A stretch of 9,867 nt of DNA from Nitrospirae bacterium GWC2_42_7 (GCA_001803645.1 MHDW01000224.1:1-9867), one strand, 5' to 3'. Counted from the stretch's first letter, positions 1 to 6,193 are shown. The notes: generated by a model not told the origin, from the letters alone. Translations and numbers: made by a program.

Positions 1-83
1 AATCCCTTACAACTTGAGGATTTCAAGAATTTTTTTAGCCGTATTTGAGAAATACACAACTGATTTATGAATAATGTGGGTTA
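1..83. repeat. Dispersed repeat, copy A (truncated by window edge)
   Basis: The reverse complement of this stretch matches 5550-5628 over about 80 bases with roughly seven mismatches, mostly transitions. At its centre is the palindrome GTATTTGAGAAATAC (41-55). Homology reaches base 1, so the element probably continues outside the window. It lies just beyond the carbonic anhydrase terminator and contains no gene. The two copies face each other across about 5.5 kb. It is best read as one arm of a non-coding dispersed or MITE-like element; the real family and boundaries cannot be set from one window. Confidence 0.75.
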
Positions 84-132
84 GCAATAAAAAACCGAAT
101 GCGAAACAGACAAAGCTATGTCGCATTCGGTT
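83..132 (-). terminator. Rho-independent terminator of the carbonic anhydrase gene
   Basis: Read on the minus strand, a perfect 12-bp stem (93-104 paired with 121-132, core CCGAATGCGA) with a 16-nt loop is followed by a run of six T, then ATT. It lies 84 bases after the stop codon of the minus-strand gene ending at 216. A smaller hairpin (GTTCC/GGAAC, 179-193) lies between stop and terminator in the 3' untranslated region. The plus-strand side has no T run, so it is one-directional. Confidence 0.85.
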
Positions 133-215
133 GAATGCATTTCTATATATTTATTGTTTCTTTTCCTTTATTGATGCGTTCCTTTATGGAACTTACCAAT
201 AAAATAATTCGAGCT

Positions 216-992
216 TTATTTCCCTATCTTACTCAATAAAGACTCTGGTGTAACTAATTCTCTCACGCCATGTGCATGGTTGTCCTTATACTTATTGGTA
301 CTGCACCATTTACTGAAATCATCAATATCCAGCGTATCGCATGTCTTTTTCACGTCCCAGGTGACCTGTAATGGTGAACAGTGGTGGTTGTTCCAGGTGG
401 TTCCTGTTGTGGAACCGGTATACACTACGGTAGGGTCATTATGAACGATCGGGGATTCTGAGAATTTTAATTCTCCATTTTTTTCTAACACAAAGACTTG
501 TGCAACAACTCTTAATTGAGGATTCGGACACATTGTCGTCATGCATGCGTTCAGTCCGCCACCTAATGGTTTTACCCCATGGGTATTGATATCACAAGTT
601 GTATGCACCCAGTGGACTTCAATGGTATCGCCTTCAGCTATGCCCGAACACCCGTTGTGTTCAGCATGTTTTTCTGAAAGACGACCGGCTGCAGGCTCTT
701 TACAGGCCCATCCTGAATTGCTGCCGTCCTCAACAAAAGTTGAATACTCGGCGGATTTATGCTCTGCATTGCGATGAAAATGGATATTGCAGAGATTCAT
801 ATCCTTAATTGCAGGAGCTGCTTCAAAAATAACCGGATTGCTTCCTGTAAGGCTGTCAATGTCGCGCGGTGCTTGCGGTCCTGCACCGATACATTGATTT
901 AACTCTGCAGGAGCAGCGTGCTCTTTTTCACTGGCGTACAAGTTCCCTGCCAATGCTAAACTAACAAACAAGACCATTACTAAACATCTCAT
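216..992 (-). CDS. Delta-class carbonic anhydrase, exported
   Basis: Predicted zinc enzyme interconverting CO2 and bicarbonate in the periplasm. The 258-residue product begins with a signal peptide (hydrophobic about residues 4-18, probable cleavage after LYA, residue 20). The mature part carries the motifs I associate with delta-class carbonic anhydrases (the diatom TWCA1 type and bacterial relatives): NIHFHRNAEHK (69-79), GDTIEVHWVH (121-130), NPQLRVVAQV (157-166), SPLQVTW (206-212) and the C-terminal DNHAHGVREL (237-246). The clustered His residues 71, 73, 78, 127, 130, 239 and 241 are the candidates for zinc binding; I cannot say which three bind. The mature chain has ten cysteines, suggesting disulfides. 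An in-frame extension to 1229 is rejected: the ATG at 992 has AAGGAGG six bases upstream, the signal peptide starts there, and the promoter lies inside the extension. It is a single-gene transcript, divergent from htpG. Confidence 0.88.
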   Translation of the reverse strand: MRCLVMVLFVSLALAGNLYASEKEHAAPAELNQCIGAGPQAPRDIDSLTGSNPVIFEAAPAIKDMNLCNIHFHRNAEHKSAEYSTFVEDGSNSGWACKEPAAGRLSEKHAEHNGCSGIAEGDTIEVHWVHTTCDINTHGVKPLGGGLNACMTTMCPNPQLRVVAQVFVLEKNGELKFSESPIVHNDPTVVYTGSTTGTTWNNHHCSPLQVTWDVKKTCDTLDIDDFSKWCSTNKYKDNHAHGVRELVTPESLLSKIGK

Positions 993-1026
993 AGTAAGCC
1001 TCCTTATTATTTTAAAATTGTTTAAA

Positions 1027-1055
1027 ATTATAATTATAAGGGTTATGCTTGTCAA
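1027..1055 (-). promoter_or_regulatory. Consensus sigma70 promoter for the carbonic anhydrase
   Basis: On the minus strand a perfect TTGACA (1055-1050) is followed by exactly 17 bases and a perfect TATAAT (1032-1027). A second TATAAT lies directly upstream of it inside the spacer. Transcription would start near 1020, leaving a leader of about 28 bases with AAGGAGG before the ATG. An AT-rich dyad with 7-base arms (TTTTAAA/TTTAAAA, 1010-1027) overlaps the -10 edge and start site and could be an operator, though in such AT-rich DNA it may be chance. Confidence 0.8.
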
Positions 1056-1193
1056 CTTAAAAATAGAATTGTATAGCGAACACATAAACTGTCCGGTTAA
1101 GTTTGGATGGCAGGCGGTCCTTATTTTGCAGTATGCCACCCTGCACTCAAGCGAGAAAATAACTGTGAGATTCAAGGGAAACAGCTCAACATC

Positions 1194-1223
1194 TTGACTT
1201 GGAACGGCTTTTTGTTCTATAAA
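1194..1223 (+). promoter_or_regulatory. Probable sigma70-type promoter of htpG
   Basis: TTGACT (1194-1199) and TATAAA (1218-1223) are separated by 18 bases. Transcription would start near 1230, giving a leader of about 50 bases. I do not see the CCCCAT-type -10 of a sigma32 heat-shock promoter, so heat induction, if any, would more likely act through a repressor site downstream. The stretch from 1056 to 1193 holds no gene and no other signal I can support. Confidence 0.5.
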
Positions 1224-1230
1224 AAACATC

Positions 1231-1256
1231 TATACTCTCGCCGATATGAGTACTAA
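1231..1256 (+). promoter_or_regulatory. Degenerate CIRCE-like dyad before htpG
   Basis: The right arm GAGTACTAA (1248-1256) matches the HrcA operator half-site GAGTGCTAA at 8 of 9 bases. The left arm keeps only the inner ACTC (1234-1237), and the spacer is 10 rather than 9 bases. It sits just after the predicted start of transcription, where CIRCE elements usually lie. No hrcA gene is in the window. Weak alone; recorded because of its position before a heat-shock gene. Confidence 0.25.
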
Positions 1257-1282
1257 TTTATTTAAATAAGAGGTAATTTGCT

Positions 1283-3190
1283 ATGACAGTTCAGACTATG
1301 GAATTTAAAACAGAGATCAAACAGCTGCTTGATCTTATGATCCACTCACTTTATTCCCATAAGGAAATATTCCTGAGGGAACTTATATCAAACGCATCCG
1401 ATGCTATTGACAAGGCACGCTATGAATCACTCACCAATAAGGACATTATTGTCAAAAGCGGGCCATGGAAAATAAAGATAAAAGCAGACAAAGAAAAAGG
1501 CATTATTACACTGAGCGACAACGGCATCGGCATGACAAAGGACGAACTTGTCGAAGCCCTCGGCACCATTGCCCATTCCGGCACAAAAGAATTTCTTAAG
1601 TCTGTGCAGAGCAAAGACATAAAGGATGCGCCCGAACTGATCGGACAGTTTGGAGTCGGTTTTTACTCGTCTTTCATGGTTGCTGATAAAGTCATAGTTT
1701 TGACGAGGCAGGCAGGAATCCCAGGCAATTCCGGTACGAAATGGGAATCAACTGCGGACGGTTCTTTTACTATAAATGAGATCGAGAAAGAAACCCCGGG
1801 CACTGACATCATCCTGCATATCAAAGAAGAGGAGAAAAAGTATCTTGATGAGTGGGAGCTACGGGACATCATCAGAAAGTATTCTGATTATATAGAGTAT
1901 CCGGTTGTTATGGATGTTGAACGCGAGCAGGAATCAGCTATCGAGAAAGGCAAAAAGGTAAAGGTCACAGAAGAAGAAACACTGAATTCCCAGAAGGCTA
2001 TCTGGCTTAAAGATAAGACAGAAATTACTGAAAATGAATACAATGAATTTTACAAGCATGTATCACATGATTTTCATGATCCATTGAAGGTTATACACTA
2101 CAAGGCCGAGGGCACATCGGAGTTTACCTGTCTTTTTTATCTGCCTGCTAAGGCCCCTATGGATATGTTTTATAAAGATTTCAAGATAGGCCTGATGCTT
2201 TATGTGAAGAGGGTTCAGATAATGGACCACTGCGAACAGCTTTTACCTCTTTATCTCAGGTTCATCAAAGGCGTGGTGGATTCCTCTGACCTTCCTCTGA
2301 ACGTATCCCGTGAAATACTCCAGAGCAATCGTCAGGTAGAGATAATAAAGAAAAATATTACAAAGAAAGTACTTGATACGCTTGCTGACATGAAAAAGAA
2401 TGACAGCGAGCAATATCTCTTATTCTTCAGGGAATTCGGCAAAGTTTTAAAGGAAGGCATACACTATGATTTTTCGAAGAAGGAAACGATTGCTGAACTC
2501 CTTCTCTTTAATTCTACAAAATCCGTTGAAGGCGGATTACGCACTCTTCAGGAATATCTGGATGGCATGAAACCTGAGCAGGATGCAATATACTACATCA
2601 CTGCGCCTTCTTTGAATGAAGCAATTGGTTCACCCTATCTGGAGGTCTTGCGTGACAAAGACTACGAAGTTCTCATCATGACCGATGAGGTCGATGATTT
2701 TATATTCAATCACTTTGAGTACAAGGGAAAGAAGATGAGATCAGCGACCCGCGGAGAAGTCGCGATTGACAGCGGAAATAAAGAAGAAGCAAAAAAGCAG
2801 TACGCAAAATTGATAGATGTGATCAAGGCTGAGCTTAAGGATGATGTTAAGGATGTCCGCCTCTCAGGAAGGCTGAAGGACTCCCCATGCTGTCTGGTCA
2901 GCGATGAAGGAGATCTTGATCCGAACATGGAGAAGCTGTTGAAGGCAATGGGGCAGGAAGTCTCTTCCAAAAAAAGGATTTTAGAGATCAATCCGTCTCA
3001 TGATCTTTTCGGCATTTTGAACAGTGTATTTGAACATGATAATGAGAGCGCCACATTGAAGGAATATATCAGCCTTCTTTATGATCAGGCACTCCTGCTT
3101 GAAGGTTCAAAGCCAAAAAATCCATTGCTCTTTACCCAGTATGTTTCGAAGCTGATGATAGATCATGCAAAGAGAGAACAGATAACCTGA
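1283..3190 (+). CDS. htpG: Molecular chaperone HtpG (Hsp90 family)
   Basis: Cytoplasmic ATP-dependent chaperone that helps remodel and refold client proteins as a homodimer. The 635 residues are near the bacterial norm (E. coli about 624). The N-terminal GHKL ATPase shows ELISNASDAIDK (33-44; E33 catalytic, N37 Mg-binding by family analogy), SDNGIGM (78-84), GTIAHSGTKEF (94-104) and the glycine-rich lid IGQFGVGFYSSF (120-131). The middle domain has LPLNVSREILQ (337-347), whose R343 corresponds to the arginine contacting ATP gamma-phosphate. The C-terminal dimerisation domain runs to the end and lacks the eukaryotic EEVD tail, as expected. The acidic linker of eukaryotic Hsp90 is absent. The ATG at 1283 is preceded by AAGAGG at moderate spacing. 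All key residues are intact. No clear terminator follows, so transcription may continue into the small HTH gene 190 bases downstream. Confidence 0.97.
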   Translation: MTVQTMEFKTEIKQLLDLMIHSLYSHKEIFLRELISNASDAIDKARYESLTNKDIIVKSGPWKIKIKADKEKGIITLSDNGIGMTKDELVEALGTIAHSGTKEFLKSVQSKDIKDAPELIGQFGVGFYSSFMVADKVIVLTRQAGIPGNSGTKWESTADGSFTINEIEKETPGTDIILHIKEEEKKYLDEWELRDIIRKYSDYIEYPVVMDVEREQESAIEKGKKVKVTEEETLNSQKAIWLKDKTEITENEYNEFYKHVSHDFHDPLKVIHYKAEGTSEFTCLFYLPAKAPMDMFYKDFKIGLMLYVKRVQIMDHCEQLLPLYLRFIKGVVDSSDLPLNVSREILQSNRQVEIIKKNITKKVLDTLADMKKNDSEQYLLFFREFGKVLKEGIHYDFSKKETIAELLLFNSTKSVEGGLRTLQEYLDGMKPEQDAIYYITAPSLNEAIGSPYLEVLRDKDYEVLIMTDEVDDFIFNHFEYKGKKMRSATRGEVAIDSGNKEEAKKQYAKLIDVIKAELKDDVKDVRLSGRLKDSPCCLVSDEGDLDPNMEKLLKAMGQEVSSKKRILEINPSHDLFGILNSVFEHDNESATLKEYISLLYDQALLLEGSKPKNPLLFTQYVSKLMIDHAKREQIT

Positions 3191-3380
3191 GCTGCCTTAT
3201 TCATAAACCGGGTATGAACTGACAGGAAATATTATTCCCGTTCTCGAAGAGTTGTATCGATATTCCCGGTCTTCAACCTTGATGGATTTTTTAGGGACAA
3301 CATCAAAATCAAATTTAAGACAACCTAACATTTGAACTTCAAGTTTATTTTCCCGGAAAAATTTGTTATGGTTACATTCT

Positions 3381-3698
3381 ATGGCAAAGGGGCTTAAAGA
3401 GTTCAGGGAGTCTTCCGGAATGGAAATATGCGATGTTTCCAGAGCAACCTGCATATGCTCGAGATATATAAAGGCGATTGAAGAAGGAGTTTTTTCAGAG
3501 ATCCCTGCTGACGTATACGCCCGGGGTTATATCAGGGAATATGCTAAATACCTGGACGTTCCTTTTCCTGAAGCTGTCAAACCATATGAAACTTATTTGA
3601 AAAATAGAAGATCAAAAGATACTGGCAATCCGGAATACATTGAAAAAAGAAGAAACTTCCTGCAAATATTGAACAGCGTATTCCTTGGCACATATTAA
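3381..3698 (+). CDS. Small RodZ-type helix-turn-helix protein without membrane anchor
   Basis: A 105-residue protein whose first 75 residues match the N-terminal cytoplasmic HTH of RodZ-like proteins (HTH_25 type): LKEFRESSGM (5-14), a recognition-helix region around residues 18-32, then YIKAIEEGVFSEIPADVYARGYIREYAKYL (29-58), the diagnostic part. In RodZ this domain is followed by a basic stretch, one membrane helix and a periplasmic domain. Here the basic stretch is present (KNRR 74-77, KRR 89-91), but the chain stops 14 residues later, where the membrane helix should start. No DUF4115-like sequence follows in 3699-3822. It may be a stand-alone DNA- or MreB-binding protein or a truncated rodZ paralogue. 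The start is uncertain: in-frame TTG at 3363 has GGA five bases upstream, while ATG at 3381 has no clear ribosome binding site but gives the family's usual N-terminus. Confidence 0.75.
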   Translation: MAKGLKEFRESSGMEICDVSRATCICSRYIKAIEEGVFSEIPADVYARGYIREYAKYLDVPFPEAVKPYETYLKNRRSKDTGNPEYIEKRRNFLQILNSVFLGTY

Positions 3699-3822
3699 GA
3701 TCAGCAGGCTCGTTCTGCTTTAACATCCCCACATTATTCTCTGACGTGATCATCAGGCCTTGATTTTGTCCTAACTTTTTTAAAAGAGAAATGTTGCCGG
3801 TCTATTGTAACAGGTCTTTTTG

Positions 3823-4446
3823 TTAGCGGAAAAAAGAGATTCCAAAGAGTATTTTGCTGGAATTGAGAGGGCCGTTAGGTTTTCCTGTGCCTGCGTTCGA
3901 GATGTGATGAAAACGGTAACTGAGATCAAGGCTGGTATTTTTCTTGAAGAAATAATGAAATCCTGCTCCGACCTGATGTGTGCCGTTTAGTTTCTTGCCG
4001 AGTTCAGGCAGATCGAGGTCTGTATAGACCAGACCACCTCCGCCGAATATATATGGAGTTATTGTTTTTGATGCAGTAAAGGTCCAGCTTGCAAGAAGCG
4101 TTAAGCCTACCATCGGCGTTGTTTCAGGTTTGACAACTAAATGTATAGGAAGTTCAACCAAAATCCCATGACGTCCTTTGTACCATGATCTGCCGACCTC
4201 ATCAGTTAAAAAATGGCCATAGCTTAATATCAGGTCTGCAGTTTCCACTCTCGATTTGGTTGCACCGAGTCCGGGGTGAGTGGTTCCGAAACCGCCTGAA
4301 ATGGTCCAGTGCCCCTTTGCCTTACCCACTCCAAGATCCTGTTCTTCAGCAAATGCCGGCAAAGTAAAGATGAAGGTAACCACAGCCAAAACAACAAAAA
4401 GTAAGCCTGTAATGCGAGGCATGTTCGAAAAACGCAGATCACTCAT
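3823..4446 (-). CDS. PagL-like lipid A 3-O-deacylase (acyloxyacyl hydrolase), outer membrane
   Basis: Predicted outer-membrane beta-barrel enzyme removing the 3-O-linked acyl chain from lipid A. The 207 residues start with a signal peptide (hydrophobic 12-30, probable cleavage after AFA, residue 33). Alternating beta strands typical of an 8-stranded barrel follow, including GHWTISGGFG (45-54), a glycine-rich PYIFGGGGL (131-139), and a C-terminal strand ending in FFR. The family signature is YRFHHISNAG (177-186): H181 and S183 match the catalytic His and Ser of Pseudomonas PagL (H126, S128). The catalytic Glu of PagL lies 12 residues after the Ser; here that place is N195, as I recall for many environmental homologues, so activity is inferred, not assured. 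ATG at 4446 is chosen because the promoter lies close upstream; M9 (4422) is an alternative with no better ribosome binding site. It converges on the HTH gene and has no clear terminator. Confidence 0.82.
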   Translation of the reverse strand: MSDLRFSNMPRITGLLFVVLAVVTFIFTLPAFAEEQDLGVGKAKGHWTISGGFGTTHPGLGATKSRVETADLILSYGHFLTDEVGRSWYKGRHGILVELPIHLVVKPETTPMVGLTLLASWTFTASKTITPYIFGGGGLVYTDLDLPELGKKLNGTHQVGAGFHYFFKKNTSLDLSYRFHHISNAGTGKPNGPLNSSKILFGISFFR

Positions 4447-4465
4447 TTAACACCATGTGATCGTA

Positions 4466-4474
4466 ATTATAGCA
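4466..4474 (-). promoter_or_regulatory. Extended -10 promoter of the pagL-like gene
   Basis: On the minus strand TGCTATAAT (4474-4466) is an extended -10 element (TG, one base, TATAAT). No good -35 hexamer is visible 17 bases upstream, which extended -10 promoters tolerate. The predicted start near 4459 leaves a leader of only about 13 bases, with a weak GGTG as the possible ribosome binding site. Confidence 0.55.
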
Positions 4475-4509
4475 TACTGGATCTTATTGGGGATAATGCT
4501 AATTTGATG

Positions 4510-4538
4510 TTGCCCTTTATTGCTGATTGGCGTATGAT
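4510..4538 (+). promoter_or_regulatory. Possible promoter for the YIP1-family gene
   Basis: TTGCCC (4510-4515) and TATGAT (4533-4538) are spaced by 17 bases and point to the gene at 4711. If used, the leader would be about 165 bases and would contain the GC-rich double hairpin at 4577-4651. No better candidate lies between that repeat and the gene. Confidence 0.35.
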
Positions 4539-4576
4539 ATTTTTTATATAGACATACTAAGGAGTTTATAAGTAAG

Positions 4577-4651
4577 GCCCCCTCACCCTCGCCCTCTCCC
4601 TCCAGGGGAGAGGGTTGTAATACTTCCCCTCCCTTGAGGGGAGGGTGATGT
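4577..4651. repeat. GC-rich REP-like double hairpin, copy 1
   Basis: Two adjacent palindromes in otherwise AT-rich DNA. The first has a perfect 9-bp stem (CCCTCTCCC 4592-4600 with 4606-4614, 5-nt loop). The second is based on CCCTCCCTTGAGGGGAGGG. The outer parts read CCCTCACCCTC on one side and GAGGGTGATG on the other. It shares its C/G-rich palindromic core with 6194-6278. It resembles short extragenic palindromes common in environmental bacteria. It has no T tract, so it is not a classical terminator, but in a leader it could affect transcript stability or translation. Confidence 0.75.
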
Positions 4652-4710
4652 ATGTGGCTTTACTAATGACCTAATTAGTTGTAGGAGTTAAAAAAAAACA
4701 GGGAGGAAAT

Positions 4711-5496
4711 ATGGAAAATAAACAGACGAAGGGTATTGATTTTGCAGCAATTCCGCAGACAGCTATCAGGGTAGTAACATCGCCTGCCGTATTTTTTAGG
4801 GACATGCAGAAAACAGGCGGTTTTATTGAGCCCCTGGTATTTATGGTGGTCCTGGGCGTTGTCAGCGGTATTATCCAGGCTGTCCTGAATCTTCTGCATC
4901 TGAATGTAATGGGAGGGATAGCCGCCGGAGTGGGCGCGATCATTATTCTACCAATTTTTATTGCCATATTCGGTTTTATCAGTGCCGGAATAGCGTTTGC
5001 GATCTGGAAGGTCATGGGCTCTCAGGAATCTTATGAGACAGCCTACCGTTGCGTTGCCTATACAGGGGCTCTCTCACCCATAACCACCATTCTCGGGGTT
5101 GTCCCATTTCTCGGAGCAGTAGTTGGGATACTTATCGGGACGTATTTTATTGTCATAGCAAGTGTTGAAGTTCACAAGATCCCTGCGAAAAAGGCCTGGA
5201 TAGTATTCGGCATTATCGCTGCAATCTTGATCCTCCTAAATATAGGCGGGCAGTTCGCTGCCAGAAAACTCAGCAGTGATGCAGGGCGGTTCCAGCAGGA
5301 GATGCAAGAGGCAACAACCCAGATGCAGAAAAGTGCTGAAGACGCAAGAAAAGCAGCTGAAGAAGCAGGCAGGGCTGCATCAAATATGAGTGAGGAGATG
5401 CAAAAACAGATGGAAGAGCAGGCAGAGGCAATGAGGAAGGCTGCCGAAGAGATGCAGAAGCAGGCTGAGGAAATGAAGAAACAGAACTCCAGATAA
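4711..5496 (+). CDS. YIP1-family integral membrane protein with C-terminal charged helix
   Basis: A 261-residue inner-membrane protein matching the bacterial Yip1 domain pattern (PF04893 type); bacterial function is not established. The N-terminal cytoplasmic part holds a typical lead-in (TAIRVVTSPAVFFRDM, 17-32, then GGFIEPLVF). About five hydrophobic segments follow (roughly 40-60, 68-98, 115-133, 135-152, 162-180), with the family-like conserved ESYETAYRCVAYTGA (106-120) between the second and third. From about 187 to the end is a soluble Ala/Glu/Lys/Met/Gln-rich helix with internal repetition (EEMQKQ occurs twice), predicted to be a coiled coil or surface-binding amphipathic helix. That tail is not usual for the minimal domain and suggests oligomerisation or a partner. 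A strong ribosome binding site, GGGAGGAAAT, directly precedes the ATG. It is a single gene, closed by a terminator 17 bases after the stop. Confidence 0.82.
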   Translation: MENKQTKGIDFAAIPQTAIRVVTSPAVFFRDMQKTGGFIEPLVFMVVLGVVSGIIQAVLNLLHLNVMGGIAAGVGAIIILPIFIAIFGFISAGIAFAIWKVMGSQESYETAYRCVAYTGALSPITTILGVVPFLGAVVGILIGTYFIVIASVEVHKIPAKKAWIVFGIIAAILILLNIGGQFAARKLSSDAGRFQQEMQEATTQMQKSAEDARKAAEEAGRAASNMSEEMQKQMEEQAEAMRKAAEEMQKQAEEMKKQNSR

Positions 5497-5512
5497 TATA
5501 TTTTAAAATGTC

Positions 5513-5541
5513 AAAGGCCCTGATCAATTCAGGGCCTTTTT
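5513..5541 (+). terminator. Rho-independent terminator of the YIP1-family gene
   Basis: A perfect 11-bp stem AAAGGCCCTGA (5513-5523) with TCAGGGCCTTT (5529-5539), a 5-nt loop and a T run ending at 5541. Because the stem begins with AAA, the minus-strand reading also ends in TTT, so it could work weakly in both directions. Confidence 0.93.
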
Positions 5542-5549
5542 ATGCACTC

Positions 5550-5716
5550 ACACGTTATTCATAGACCGGTTGTGTATTTCTCAAATACGGCTGAAAAAAT
5601 TCTTGAAATCCTCATGTAGTAAGGGATTTATAATCTCCGTAATCCTAACATTGTGTCATTATTTGTAATTTTATATCTTATACATTCAAGTATTTTCCCC
5701 CCGCATTTGAGAAATT
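5550..5716. repeat. Dispersed repeat, copy B, with a degenerate inverted end (MITE-like candidate)
   Basis: Bases 5550-5628 match the reverse complement of 1-80 at about 90 percent, including the palindrome GTATTTCTCAAATAC (5574-5588). About 115 bases further, CCGCATTTGAGAAATTTAT (5700-5718) resembles the inverted form of the same motif, sharing ATTTCTCAAAT and CGG. The stretch therefore looks like a short element with imperfect inverted ends and an AT-rich centre with no gene. It lies directly after the YIP1 terminator and ends near the stop codon of the next ORF. No target-site duplication was identified. Confidence 0.55.
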
Positions 5717-5731
5717 TATAAATTAAACGGG

Positions 5732-6058
5732 CTAACATCCTGTTATATCTTCCACCATCGAAAGAAACTTATATCCATTGACCTGGAGCTGACTTATGCC
5801 TTTATCAACACTGCCATATTTTTTGGCCAGTTCATCCGGATCAAAAAATTCGGGCAGCTTTTCATATTGTATGTCAGCGACAACATCTCTTTTCCCTTTC
5901 TGTTCGATCACCGGCTTCATGAAGCGCACACCATATTTTGTCGCAAGTCTGTTAATTTCCTGGATTTGTTCCCTCAAGCTTTTTTCAGCTTTCAGGAAGT
6001 CTCCCAGTTCAGTATTGAGTTCTACTATAGAGTTCTGATTGCGCACTTTGATTTTCAT
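5732..6058 (-). CDS. Hypothetical 108-residue protein, unrecognised
   Basis: I do not recognise this family. The protein is soluble, with no signal peptide or membrane helix. Residues about 12-45 are a predicted amphipathic helix or coiled coil (ELNTELGDFLKAEKSLREQI, 13-32). A more mixed, charged part follows, with EKLPEFFDPDELAKKYGSVD (66-85) and an end in ITGC with one terminal Cys. Coding is supported by AAGGAG eleven bases before the ATG (long but acceptable), by protein-like composition, and by the lack of any better frame here. The stop codon lies beside the MITE-like repeat, so the C-terminus may have been altered by its insertion. No partner gene is adjacent: upstream is repeat-rich DNA, and the YIP1 gene converges on it. 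Confidence 0.6.
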   Translation of the reverse strand: MKIKVRNQNSIVELNTELGDFLKAEKSLREQIQEINRLATKYGVRFMKPVIEQKGKRDVVADIQYEKLPEFFDPDELAKKYGSVDKGISQLQVNGYKFLSMVEDITGC

Positions 6059-6193
6059 AAGTAAATGTACTCCTTGACTGATAGTATAAACATTCCATGA
6101 TTAATAAAGCATGAAAGGGGCGGGAGCCTGAAAATTACAACATTCTTCTAAAAAAGAATTTCTCGATACTCATCATCGGGGTTTTCTAAAGTT

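Noticed and set aside
1194..1223. Sigma32 heat-shock promoter for htpG
   Set aside because: A CTTGAC-like -35 is present, but there is no CCCCAT-type -10 at 13-15 bases; sigma70-type hexamers explain the site better.
993..1229. In-frame N-terminal extension of the carbonic anhydrase to an ATG at 1229
   Set aside because: The added 79 residues do not look like the family, cover the consensus promoter and the AAGGAGG site, and would bury the signal peptide.
3197..3454. 85-residue minus-strand frame opposite the RodZ-type HTH gene
   Set aside because: It overlaps the HTH coding region antisense, has no ribosome binding site at usable starts, and matches no family I know.
3703..3719. Small hairpin AGCAG/CTGCT after the HTH gene as a terminator
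   Set aside because: Only a 5-bp stem with a 7-base loop and no real T run.
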